DNA of 17,199 nucleotides from an uncultured Rikenella sp. GTDB lineage: Bacteria > Bacteroidota > Bacteroidia > Bacteroidales > Rikenellaceae. The stretch covers positions 1-17,199 of the forward strand of contig CAJTNK010000040.1 in the NCBI GenBank assembly GCA_910577885.1, in the 5' to 3' direction. A program made the position numbers and the translations under genes. How positions within the stretch are numbered: the first letter of the stretch is position 1; the number at the start of each line of letters is the position of its first letter. Shown piece by piece: positions 1 to 6,587 of this stretch. The notes under the pieces are model-generated. The model worked only from the letters and a program-made list of their open reading frames with translations, made no database searches and was not told the DNA's origin.

Positions 1-132
1 ACCGGGCGTTTTGCTGGCCTGTCGGGCGAGAAAGCCGTAGTTGAAGCCCAAGTAGTGGACATTGCCACTCCCCGTCGGAATCGACGACGACCAGCTGGCC
101 CCGCCGCTGCGCTTAAGGCCGACATTGCCCGG
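1..132 (-). pseudogene. FISUMP-type C-terminal cassette, copy 4 (partial, runs off window)
   Basis: Read on the minus strand from 132, this frame gives 44 residues without a stop and leaves the window at position 1. It contains the core SGGASWSSSIPTGSG then NVHYLGFNYGFL, which matches the WSSS...YLxFxxxxL pattern of the Fibrobacter succinogenes major paralogous (FISUMP) domain found at the C-terminus of many Bacteroidota surface proteins. The fragment has no start codon and begins inside the domain, directly after a 45-base palindrome at 133-177, so it is truncated at its 5' side compared with the other three copies. Its end lies outside the window. It is probably a silent or decayed cassette; whether it belongs to an intact gene cannot be judged here. 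Confidence 0.6.
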
Positions 133-177
133 TTCGCGTGCCGAGCGGCACCCCCGGGGTGCCGCTCGGCACGCGAA
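133..177. repeat. 45-base perfect inverted repeat
   Basis: Bases 133-154 are the exact reverse complement of 156-177, with a single C (155) at the centre. Each arm contains the 14-base hairpin GTGCCGAGCGGCAC that recurs elsewhere in the window, so the palindrome is two such hairpins head to head. It sits exactly at the junction between FISUMP cassette copies 3 and 4 and could form a cruciform or a very stable RNA hairpin. Confidence 0.85.
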
Positions 178-211
178 GGTCGGTTTTTTCTTAGCCAAGG
201 TTTCTTACTCC

Positions 212-394
212 CTATTTTTGGAGGCAACGCAACTGAAAACCGTTTGCACAGGATCCATGGTCATTCGGTATGAGCTCCCCGAAGTAGAAAAATAAGCGGT
301 AGGAACGACTTCCCGTAGCAACGGACGAAGCCCAACTGTAACCATTACTGCCGACACCATGCAACCTACCGGAACTGCTGGCGCGGTAGCCCGG
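212..394 (-). pseudogene. FISUMP-type C-terminal cassette, copy 3
   Basis: Minus-strand frame of 60 residues plus TAG stop, from PGYRASSSGRLHGVG through SNGYSWASSVATG to NGFQLRCLQK. It follows the FISUMP pattern G-x-L-x-x-V-G, W-[SA]-S-S, hydrophobic strand, then RCL near the end. There is no in-frame start: the 5' end abuts the stop of copy 2, with the linker that separates other copies missing. It differs from copies 1 and 2 also at silent sites, so it is an older paralogue. After the stop comes a linker shared with copy 1 (GGAGTAAGAAACCTTGGC then an A-run). I infer a promoterless C-terminal cassette; a decayed tandem gene is the alternative. Confidence 0.65.
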
Positions 395-403
395 GGCCTC
401 TCC

Positions 404-604
404 CTATTCCTGGAGGCAACGCAACTGAAGGCCGGTCGCACGGTGGCCGCTGCCCTGCGGACTGAGCCAGCTGTAGTAGAAGCCCAAGTAGTGGGCATTG
501 GTACCCGCAATGGACGACGACCAGCTGAACCCGTCGGCGCCGACGTAATACAACTTTCCCGATCCTCCTGTCGCATTTCGATACCCGCTGTCGCGGAAGC
601 CCGG
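404..604 (-). pseudogene. FISUMP-type C-terminal cassette, copy 2
   Basis: Minus-strand frame of 66 residues plus TAG stop, beginning PGFRDSGYRNATGG and containing GKLYYVGADGFSWSSSIAG, NAHYLGFYYSWLSPQ and the end QLRCLQE. This is a textbook FISUMP C-terminus. The frame has no usable start; upstream is the linker and then the stop of copy 1. The first half is almost identical in DNA to copy 1, the second half is heavily changed at non-silent positions while keeping the same length. This suggests exchange or targeted diversification of the ligand-facing part. Function as a donor cassette is inference. Confidence 0.7.
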
Positions 605-610
605 GGCCGG

Positions 611-624
611 GTGCTGCTCGGCAC
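611..624. repeat. GTGCC-type hairpin between cassettes 1 and 2 (variant)
   Basis: The 14 bases GTGCTGCTCGGCAC can pair GTGC with GCAC. On the minus strand it reads GTGCCGAGCAGCAC, one base different from the hairpin at 139-152. It lies in the linker between cassettes 1 and 2, the position matching that of the 45-base palindrome between cassettes 3 and 4. Confidence 0.5.
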
Positions 625-641
625 TCGAAGGCTGTTTTTTC

Positions 642-662
642 TTAGCCAAGGTTTCTTTCTCC
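642..662 (-). repeat. Cassette linker repeat (also at 190-211)
   Basis: The bases after the stop of copy 1 (642-662) and after the stop of copy 3 (190-211) are nearly identical on the minus strand: GGAG, then AAGAAACCTTGGCTAAG and an A-run. The shared stretch extends into the last codons of the domain. The linker is absent between copies 2 and 3, which marks a deletion or recombination junction there. Confidence 0.6.
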
Positions 663-863
663 CTATTCCTGGAGGCAACGCAACGGAAAGCCGTTCGCAC
701 GGAGGTTGAGATTCTGCGGAATGATCCGGGCGTAGTAGAGCTCCAGGCAGTGGGCATTGCCGCCCGACGCGGTCGACGACCAACTGTACCCGTCGGCGCC
801 GACGTAATACAACTTTCCCGATCCTCCTGTCGTATTTCGATACCCGCTGTCGCGGAAGCCCGG
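663..863 (-). pseudogene. FISUMP-type C-terminal cassette, copy 1
   Basis: Minus-strand frame of 66 residues plus TAG, from PGFRDSGYRNTTGG through GKLYYVGADGYSWSSTASG and NAHCLELYYARIIPQ to PLRCLQE. The frame stays open upstream only to a TAA near 935 and contains no ATG, so there is no N-terminal part. This is the outermost copy: sequence beyond about 870 is not related to the other cassettes. By family, FISUMP domains form the C-terminal module of secreted lipoproteins and fimbrillin-like proteins. As it stands this copy is not an expressible gene; I read it as the last silent cassette or a gene remnant. Confidence 0.65.
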
Positions 864-950
864 GCTGATTGAATTCTCGTATTTCCGAATTTCAGGAGTA
901 GTATGTTCGGTGGTTTGTGTTTTTGATTTCTTTTATGAAGAAACATTCTG

Positions 951-966
951 TTTTTTTTTTTTTTTT
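951..966. repeat. T16 homopolymer tract
   Basis: Sixteen consecutive T residues end two bases before the TTTG -33 box of the promoter for the secreted protein at 1027. Tracts of this length slip during replication, so its length may vary between cells. Confidence 0.85.
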
Positions 967-968
967 GT

Positions 969-999
969 TTTGAAATTTTTGAAAGTTTGTGTATATTTG
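969..999 (+). promoter_or_regulatory. Bacteroidota-type promoter for the 1027 gene
   Basis: TTTG at 969-972 and TATATTTG at 992-999 are 19 bases apart and fit the Bacteroidota TTTG/TAnnTTTG promoter. The predicted transcript starts about 20 bases before the ATG at 1027. This rules out a longer reading frame starting upstream at 910. Confidence 0.75.
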
Positions 1000-1026
1000 G
1001 GGTGTAGAACCATTTCAAATTGTAAG

Positions 1027-1593
1027 ATGAAAACTCTTTTTACGATCTGTTTGTCGCTTTGGATGGCGACGGGGATGCTTTGCGCACAGGAGATCAATTG
1101 TCCGGAACCGGATTTCATCGGCGAGGTCGTGTTCGTCGACCCGCAGACCGGAGAGACCGCCAAACTCGAAAAACAAACCGTCATGCTTCGCTCGCGAGTC
1201 AATGCGACCGGGATTATGTTCGGCATCGGGAAGTCCACCACCAAACTCGTGATCGAAGGACCGTCGGCGGCTGTGCGGTTGGATGGGTCGAAACCGATTC
1301 GGTTGATTGTCAAGGCTGTCGATAACCATACGGATCCGCTGGCGATCATCAATATCTTCCGGTTCGAGAGCACCAAAAAACAACGCCTGGCCGAAACGGC
1401 TTCGGTCAGTTCGTTCGGGAGCGTTAAGTCGAACAAGCTGGATTATGTGCCGTTCACCGGCAAGAAGTACGGCGAGAGTTCGTACTTGCTGACGCTCGAC
1501 GAACGGAAACCCGGCGAGTATGGGATTACGGTTCAAAACCCCAATAACCGCGACGAAAAGAATGTGATCGTGGCGACTTTTGCGATCGAATAG
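1027..1593 (+). CDS. Secreted protein of unknown function
   Basis: The protein has 188 residues. The N-terminus (MKTLFTICLSLWMATGMLC followed by AQE) is a typical signal peptide, with likely cleavage after LCA at residue 20; the cysteine is not in a good lipobox, so a lipoprotein is unlikely. The mature part is rich in beta-type sequence, with a basic stretch near residues 50-90 and a C-terminal segment ESSYLLTLDERKPGEYGI that resembles an Ig-like or jelly-roll strand pair. I recall similar short secreted hypothetical proteins in Bacteroidales but no named family. The ATG was chosen because it follows a good promoter at 969-999 and starts the signal peptide. The gene is a single unit: own promoter, strong terminator at 1671-1708. 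Codon use is less GC-biased than that of its neighbours. Confidence 0.75.
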   Translation: MKTLFTICLSLWMATGMLCAQEINCPEPDFIGEVVFVDPQTGETAKLEKQTVMLRSRVNATGIMFGIGKSTTKLVIEGPSAAVRLDGSKPIRLIVKAVDNHTDPLAIINIFRFESTKKQRLAETASVSSFGSVKSNKLDYVPFTGKKYGESSYLLTLDERKPGEYGITVQNPNNRDEKNVIVATFAIE

Positions 1594-1670
1594 TTTTCTT
1601 TCTTTTCGCTCTTTCCGCTGGGGGAGTACCGGCGGCTTGCGGAGAACAGGGAGAGAGGGGGCAGGTACGG

Positions 1671-1708
1671 GGCCTTCTGCAGAGTCGGTCTGCGGAGGGC
1701 CTTTTTTT
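1671..1708 (+). terminator. Intrinsic terminator of the 1027 gene
   Basis: Bases 1671-1683 pair with 1689-1701 over 13 positions (a few G-T pairs) around a 5-base loop GTCGG, directly followed by seven T residues (1702-1708). This is a clear rho-independent terminator, 78 bases after the stop codon. Confidence 0.85.
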
Positions 1709-1742
1709 AGGACCGGTTGGTAGAGTTGATTCTCATTTTCGG

Positions 1743-1756
1743 GTGCCGAGCGGCAC
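1743..1756. repeat. GTGCCGAGCGGCAC hairpin repeat
   Basis: Exact copy of the 14-base hairpin (5-bp stem, GAGC loop) found inside the palindrome at 133-177 and again at 17169-17182. It lies between the terminator at 1708 and the antiporter promoter. Confidence 0.7.
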
Positions 1757-1817
1757 GGTGCGTCCGGATTTTTTCCCGAGGGGGAGGATTTACGGTCGAA
1801 GGACCCTGAAAAATGGT

Positions 1818-1825
1818 TAATTTTG
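1818..1825 (+). promoter_or_regulatory. -7 box for antiporter gene
   Basis: TAATTTTG fits the TAnnTTTG -7 box and lies 40 bases before the ATG at 1865. No clear -33 TTG is visible at the expected distance. The position argues against any start upstream of 1865. Confidence 0.5.
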
Positions 1826-1864
1826 TCATCGGATCGTAAAAATCTCAATGAATCGGGTTGTCGT

Positions 1865-3958
1865 ATGGATTCTATGAACTTGTTAGCTCCGTTGGTCTTC
1901 GTGATCGTCGCGCTGGTGGCCGGAGCCATCCTGAAATATGCGCTCAAACGAACCGTCTTGCCTTATACGGTGGGGCTGTTCGCTTTCGGTCTGTTGTTCG
2001 GCCTGCTCGACCGGATGGGGCTGTATGGCGATGGGTCGATCTTCCAGGCCGCTGTCGAATTTGCCGGCCACATCGACCCGGACTTGATTCTTTACCTCTT
2101 TCTGCCCATCCTGATCTTCGACGCCGCTTACGAACTCGATGCGCACATCTTCCGCAAGACGCTCACCAACGCGACGTTGCTGTCGGTGCCGGGGATGGTG
2201 GTGGCGATGTTCCTGACGGGGCTGCTGATGATGGGGGTGAGTCTCTTTGCGCCGCAGTATGCGCAGTGGAACTGGACGCATGCGTTGATGTTCGGGGCGT
2301 TGATCAGCGCCACGGATCCGGTGGCGGTCGTCGCCCTGCTCAAGGAGCTGGGGGTCAGCAAGCGCTTCTCGACGCTGGTCGATGCCGAGTCGATGCTCAA
2401 CGACGGAACCGGGATCGTCCTGTTCATGCTCTTCTTCGGGACGTTCACGGCGGCCGGAGGGGTCGATGCGCCGGTGATGGACTTCGTCTATGTGGTGCTC
2501 GGCGGGATCCTGCTGGGGGTGATTTTCGGGTGGCTCTGCCTGTGGTTCATCACCCGGGGGCACAACGATCCGCTGTTGCAGAACAGCGCCATTCTCACGT
2601 CGGCTTACTTGACTTTCTTCCTCGCTCAGAGCTATATGGATGTCTCGGGGGTGATTGCGCTGGTGGGCTACGGGCTGGTGATCGCCTACTACGGGCGGCC
2701 CCGGATCGCACCGCAGGTCAACCGGTTCATGGAGGAGTTCTGGGAGCTGGCTACGTATATGGCCAATACGCTGATCTTCATTCTGGTCGGGGTGGTGATC
2801 GCGCTGCAGGTCGAGGCGTCGTGGCTCGATTTTGCCATTCTGGTGCTGGTCTACATCGGGATCAATCTCGTGCGGATGGCCATGATTGCGCTCTTCTATC
2901 CGATCATGAAACGCTCCGGATACGGACTCTCGAAACGTGAGGCGTTGATTCTCTGTTGGGGCGGGCTGCGGGGGGCCTTGGGGCTGACGCTGGCGTTGAT
3001 GGTCTCGTCGGCGCTGCCCATTCCGGAGCCGGTCCGCAGGCAGGTGCTGTTTCTCACGGCCGGGATCGTGACGCTCACCCTGACGGTCAATGCGACGACC
3101 ATCGGTTGGTTGTTGCGGCGGCTGGGGCTCACGCGGGTGTCGTCGGCCAAGACCTATCTGAACTACACGATTCACAAGCAGTTGTGCGACAATACGGAGC
3201 GTTACCTCGCGGAGCTCAAGCAAAACGAGGCGCTGCAGGCGGCGGATTGGACCAAGGTATCGGCTTTTCTGCCCACGCCGATTCCGGCGCCGGAGGGGAC
3301 GGTGGCTGTACAGGATCTGGTGGCGGACATCCGTCTGCGCATCCTGGACAAGGAGCGCAGACGCTACTGGCAGCTCTATGAAAAGGGGATTATCTCGTCC
3401 GACTCGTTGAGGCGGTTGCTGATGGGGGTCGAGGAGTTGTACGACTCGGACGGCAAGCGGCCGTTGTGCGAGCGGGCCAAACTCCTGGAGTTGCCCCGGC
3501 TGCCGCTCTACCTGCGCTGGCGCAAACAGTCGCGCGAGGTGTTGTACCGGTGGGTGGACCGGCATCATGCGACGAAATTCGTGGCGGTGTACGATGTGGC
3601 GCGGGGGCTGCTCCATGCCCAGCGGACTTCGATGACGCTGCTCGATGAGTTGGAGGCGTCGGGGGCTTTCGGCGACGAGGATCTCCGCAAGTTGGAGGGG
3701 CTGCGCAGCGAGGTGCGCTGGAACATCGACGAGAGCGAGGCGATCATGGATCGGATCGCGAAGCACTACCCGTCGTCGCATCGGTTGGCGATCACGCAGA
3801 AGACGGTGCGTATGTTGCTCAGCAACGAGCGGGCGACGGTGACGCAGATGTTGCACGAGGGGTTGATGACGCCCGACGAGTTGCAGTCCATCACGGAGGA
3901 CATCACGAAGCGGTATAAGAACTCCACTCTCTCGCGTCTTCAGCGGAAGAACGGGTAG
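1865..3958 (+). CDS. CPA1-family Na+/H+ antiporter with long cytosolic tail
   Basis: The 697-residue protein exchanges Na+ (or K+) for H+ across the inner membrane. Residues 1-420 form about 12 membrane segments; LFLPILIFDAAYELD (78-92), the ion-binding ISATDPVA motif (147-154, with D151), AESMLNDGTG (174-183, with D180) and WGGLRGALGL (365-374) are hallmarks of the CPA1/NhaP-NHE family. Residues 421-697 are hydrophilic, mostly helical and Arg/Glu-rich, and should be a cytosolic regulatory domain; typical short bacterial NhaP proteins lack a tail of this size. The ATG at 1865 was chosen over an in-frame TTG at 1823 because a -7 box overlaps the latter; ATG 1877 is a possible alternative. The gene stands alone and ends at a bidirectional terminator shared with the convergent GH31 gene. 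Substrate ion is not determined. Confidence 0.88.
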   Translation: MDSMNLLAPLVFVIVALVAGAILKYALKRTVLPYTVGLFAFGLLFGLLDRMGLYGDGSIFQAAVEFAGHIDPDLILYLFLPILIFDAAYELDAHIFRKTLTNATLLSVPGMVVAMFLTGLLMMGVSLFAPQYAQWNWTHALMFGALISATDPVAVVALLKELGVSKRFSTLVDAESMLNDGTGIVLFMLFFGTFTAAGGVDAPVMDFVYVVLGGILLGVIFGWLCLWFITRGHNDPLLQNSAILTSAYLTFFLAQSYMDVSGVIALVGYGLVIAYYGRPRIAPQVNRFMEEFWELATYMANTLIFILVGVVIALQVEASWLDFAILVLVYIGINLVRMAMIALFYPIMKRSGYGLSKREALILCWGGLRGALGLTLALMVSSALPIPEPVRRQVLFLTAGIVTLTLTVNATTIGWLLRRLGLTRVSSAKTYLNYTIHKQLCDNTERYLAELKQNEALQAADWTKVSAFLPTPIPAPEGTVAVQDLVADIRLRILDKERRRYWQLYEKGIISSDSLRRLLMGVEELYDSDGKRPLCERAKLLELPRLPLYLRWRKQSREVLYRWVDRHHATKFVAVYDVARGLLHAQRTSMTLLDELEASGAFGDEDLRKLEGLRSEVRWNIDESEAIMDRIAKHYPSSHRLAITQKTVRMLLSNERATVTQMLHEGLMTPDELQSITEDITKRYKNSTLSRLQRKNG

Positions 3959-4020
3959 GGGATGGGAGTAGGGCGGGGGGCGCGTTTTCGTGCGGCCTGT
4001 GCCCGGCGAAATGAAAAGAA

Positions 4021-4069
4021 GAGGGGGATCCGACTCCGGGCGTTTCAGGCCTGATTTCGGATCCCCCTC
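4021..4069. terminator. Bidirectional terminator between antiporter and GH31 genes
   Basis: GAGGGGGATCCG (4021-4032) pairs perfectly with CGGATCCCCCTC (4058-4069) around a 25-base loop that itself holds a smaller GC-rich stem. It is followed by TTTCGT on the plus strand and preceded by AAAAGAA, which gives a U-run on the minus strand. It lies between convergent genes and can serve both. Confidence 0.75.
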
Positions 4070-4144
4070 TTTCGTGTTGTCGTATTCGTCGTTGTCGCGC
4101 GAAGGCCGCGCCGCTTTGCGCCGGCCCGTTACTACCGGCTACTA

Positions 4145-5749
4145 CTACCGCCTCAGCTCGTAGTACGGGATGCGTTCCAGCGGCGCCGAAACTTCGATCA
4201 CCAAGGGACCTTTGAAGCGTTGTCCGAGGTCGTCGACCCAGGTGCCGCGCGGCAGCCGCACGGTCCGTTTGCCGTCCGGCGTCAGAATCGGGGCCACCAG
4301 GAACCTGGAGCCCAGCATATACTGGTCTTTGCAATCCGAGAACCCTTTGTTCGGGTACATGTACTCCATGTGCCGTACAATCGGTTCGCCGGTCTTTGCA
4401 GCGTGCCGGGCCATTTCGAGGATGTAAGGGGCCAGTTTCCCATGCAGCTGGGCCGCCAGGCGGCAGTAGCCGAGGTGTTCGGCGTCCAGCACCCGCCACG
4501 GGGCCACCGAGAATTGCATCATCGGCATCAGCGCATGGAGTTGTGCCGACCGTACGATCAAGTCTTGGTCCAACCTCTCCTGCGCCTCGGCCGAGAAGTC
4601 GGCCACCTGCCCCCCTCCGACCATATCCGGACAGGTGTACGGGTATCCCATCAACCCTGCGTTCAGCATCTCCGGAATCAGTTGCCGCAGCGCCTCCCAG
4701 CTGTGGTTCTTGTCGTTTAGCCGTTGGACGAGCGGTGCTCCCTGCATGCCCCAGGCCGCGCGGAACTCGTTGTACGGAAAGCGGCTTCCCAGCTCGCCCC
4801 ACCGCCGGAGGTGGTCCGTGGCCGTGGCTTTCGGGTCGTGGTAGGTCTGCGTCTGCGGATCGTAGAAATAGGTGTCTCCGGCGTCGAATTTGAAGCCGTC
4901 CACGCCGTACTCCCGCTGCATCCGTTGAAGCTGGCCGAGCAGGTGGTCGAACGCCTCCGGATGGGTCAGGTCGTAGCAGGCGCTATACCCGTTCCACCAC
5001 GGAATCACCGCGGCGCGGTCCGATCCCTTTTGGCGAATGAGGTACCCTTTTGCCTGCAGTTCCCGGAATTCCGGGCTGTCCGGGCTCACGAACGGCGACA
5101 CCCACAGCATCACCCGGAATCCCTTGGCATGCAGCCGGTCGATCATCCCCCGCGGGTCCGGAAACCGCTCGGCCTTGAAGTCGAAATTCCCGTAGTACCG
5201 CTGCCAGTTGTCGTCCACCATCAGAATCCCGGCCGGAAAACCGTTCGCCAACGCCTGGTCCGCATACCGCTCGATCGCCTCCTGGTTCTGGTCGTACTGC
5301 AGCTCGATCCAGGTGTTGTACTGCGGCAGGCTGAAAAACAGCTCCGGCGGCAGCTGCTCCGTGCTCGCGAAGTGAGCGTCTTTGCCCAGGACAAAAGCCT
5401 CGCGCAGATTCTTTCCCGCCTTAACAGCCTTCACCTCGCCGGCCGGCGAGTCGATCAGGAACCGACGGCCGTCGAACTCGAACCGGAACGGGCTCTTGCT
5501 CCAAATATACCGCCCGTAGCTCGACACCAGAAACGGAGCCGCCTGGCTGTTCAGGTTCTCGCTCCCCAGCGAGTAGGCGCGCGCGGTCTTTTGCAACGGC
5601 ATCTCGCCGCCCAGCGTCGTATAAGCTCCCCACCACTTCTCCCCGGTCTGTACCGCGATCTCGCTCTTGTGCTGTGCCTGTGCGCCGCCCCACCACAAAA
5701 CGCAGCAGGCCGCGACCGCAGTAACAAGTCCTATCTTTCTGTTCTTCAT
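4145..5749 (-). CDS. Secreted glycoside hydrolase family 31 (MYORG-like)
   Basis: The 534-residue protein begins with a signal peptide (about residues 1-25, ending GGAQA) and so acts in the periplasm or at the surface. The barrel carries the GH31 signatures: GILMVDDNWQRYYGNFDF (174-191), the strand VMLWVSPFVSPDSPEF (213-228), the nucleophile motif DGFKFDAGD with D289, and YTCPDMVGGG with D375 as probable acid/base. Length and motif spelling (KFDAGD, PDMVGGG) are closer to the MYORG/KIAA1161 branch of GH31, whose characterised member is an alpha-galactosidase, than to classical alpha-glucosidases; the actual substrate here is inference. Only 26 bases separate it from the upstream DUF4286-like gene, so the two probably share a transcript. 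It converges on the antiporter gene. Confidence 0.85.
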   Translation of the reverse strand: MKNRKIGLVTAVAACCVLWWGGAQAQHKSEIAVQTGEKWWGAYTTLGGEMPLQKTARAYSLGSENLNSQAAPFLVSSYGRYIWSKSPFRFEFDGRRFLIDSPAGEVKAVKAGKNLREAFVLGKDAHFASTEQLPPELFFSLPQYNTWIELQYDQNQEAIERYADQALANGFPAGILMVDDNWQRYYGNFDFKAERFPDPRGMIDRLHAKGFRVMLWVSPFVSPDSPEFRELQAKGYLIRQKGSDRAAVIPWWNGYSACYDLTHPEAFDHLLGQLQRMQREYGVDGFKFDAGDTYFYDPQTQTYHDPKATATDHLRRWGELGSRFPYNEFRAAWGMQGAPLVQRLNDKNHSWEALRQLIPEMLNAGLMGYPYTCPDMVGGGQVADFSAEAQERLDQDLIVRSAQLHALMPMMQFSVAPWRVLDAEHLGYCRLAAQLHGKLAPYILEMARHAAKTGEPIVRHMEYMYPNKGFSDCKDQYMLGSRFLVAPILTPDGKRTVRLPRGTWVDDLGQRFKGPLVIEVSAPLERIPYYELRR

Positions 5750-5775
5750 TCTGTTATGCTTTCTTCTTTAAGTCG

Positions 5776-6096
5776 TTAAATCGTGATCTTCTTCAGCAAC
5801 GAGGTGAAATGCAAGGCCTGTTCGCCGAACAACGGCCCGGCAATCGACCGATACTCGCCCATCACCTCGTGCATAAATCGCTGGTATTCCGCCGTGTCCG
5901 GCACCTCCACCTGCAACGAGTAGGTGTAATGCGAATCCCCGTTGTCGGTCAGCACCCGCGTAAACACGATCCCCCGCCCGCTCTCCCCTCCGAACCCGGC
6001 CTCCCGCACATAAGGAACTACCCGCCCTACAAACAACTCATACCACCGGTCATGCACGTCCGGCTCCACCATAAACGATGTATTCACAATATACAT
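5776..6096 (-). CDS. DUF4286-family small protein
   Basis: The 106-residue protein runs from MYIVNTSFMVEPDVHDRWYE to ALHFTSLLKKITI. The pattern (MYIVNTSF at the start, VEPDVHDRW, YTYSLQVEVPDTAEYQRF, EQALHFTSLL near the end) matches the DUF4286 family of Bacteroidota, small soluble ferredoxin-fold-like proteins of unknown function. The start at 6096 was chosen because family members begin with this strand; the reading frame stays open further upstream to 6198, but that part lies in the outer arm of a repeat element and is not protein-like. No clear -7 box is seen upstream. It is followed after 26 bases by the GH31 gene; there is no functional link known between the two families. Confidence 0.75.
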   Translation of the reverse strand: MYIVNTSFMVEPDVHDRWYELFVGRVVPYVREAGFGGESGRGIVFTRVLTDNGDSHYTYSLQVEVPDTAEYQRFMHEVMGEYRSIAGPLFGEQALHFTSLLKKITI

Positions 6097-6116
6097 ACTT
6101 GTCTTATTTATAACCC

Positions 6117-6567
6117 GTCTTTGACGACTGGGAGGGTACTGTCCTTTGTTACTTTCGCTTCTCTCGTTTTGTTTTCGTATAGTTTGCAAACCATTCATTG
6201 GCTACGAGATAGAACTGTTCTCTTTGTGAACAAAGAGAACCAGAAAAACTTTCGAAAGTGCTTCGCACTTTTAAGCCATCCGGGTCACAAGGTGCTTTGC
6301 CGCTCTTTTGGGGTGGTTTCTTTTAGGCGCGCTCTGAGTTTTAGCTCACAGAAAAGCGCGCCCAAAAAGAAACCCACCCCAATGAAACGGGCAGACACTG
6401 TACCGAGATAGAGTTAGGATGCGTAAGCATCCTCGGAAGTCTTTTGGGTACCTTTTCTTCAGAAAAGGTACAGTACCCTCCAGCACAAAGACCGATTGCA
6501 CATTATACCGAGGCAACACGAGGGAAACAAAGCTAAAAGGTACAGTACCCTCCCGTCGCTAAAGAAG
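6117..6567. repeat. Composite palindromic element A (full-length form)
   Basis: A nested inverted-repeat element of about 450 bases between the DUF4286-like gene and rseP. Outer arms 6117-6193 and 6484-6567 are imperfect inverted repeats (GGGAGGGTACTGT near each outer end). Inside are hairpin GTTCTCTTTGT-GA-ACAAAGAGAAC (6217-6240), hairpin AAAGTGC-TTC-GCACTTT (6255-6271), a long central hairpin (6308-6333 with 6355-6382), hairpin GGATGC-GTAA-GCATCC (6417-6432) and the mirror hairpin GTACCTTTTCT-TC-AGAAAAGGTAC at about 6449-6472. Three relatives lie at 10161, 11483 and 14046. Short open frames in it are not protein-like. No transposase is present; role unknown. Confidence 0.8.
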
Positions 6568-6587
6568 TGGCTTATACAAAAGAGTAA

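Noticed and set aside
205..1018. Two long minus-strand open frames (192 and 204 codons) across the cassette region
   Set aside because: Each passes through cassette copies in different reading frames; only short parts give FISUMP-like protein. They are chance open frames made by the repeats.
910..1026. Earlier start for the secreted protein
   Set aside because: The extension lies across the T16 tract and promoter and hides the signal peptide.
1883..3856. 657-codon frame antisense to the antiporter
   Set aside because: Arg/His/Gln-rich shadow of a GC-rich gene; no motifs, whereas the plus strand gives a complete transporter.
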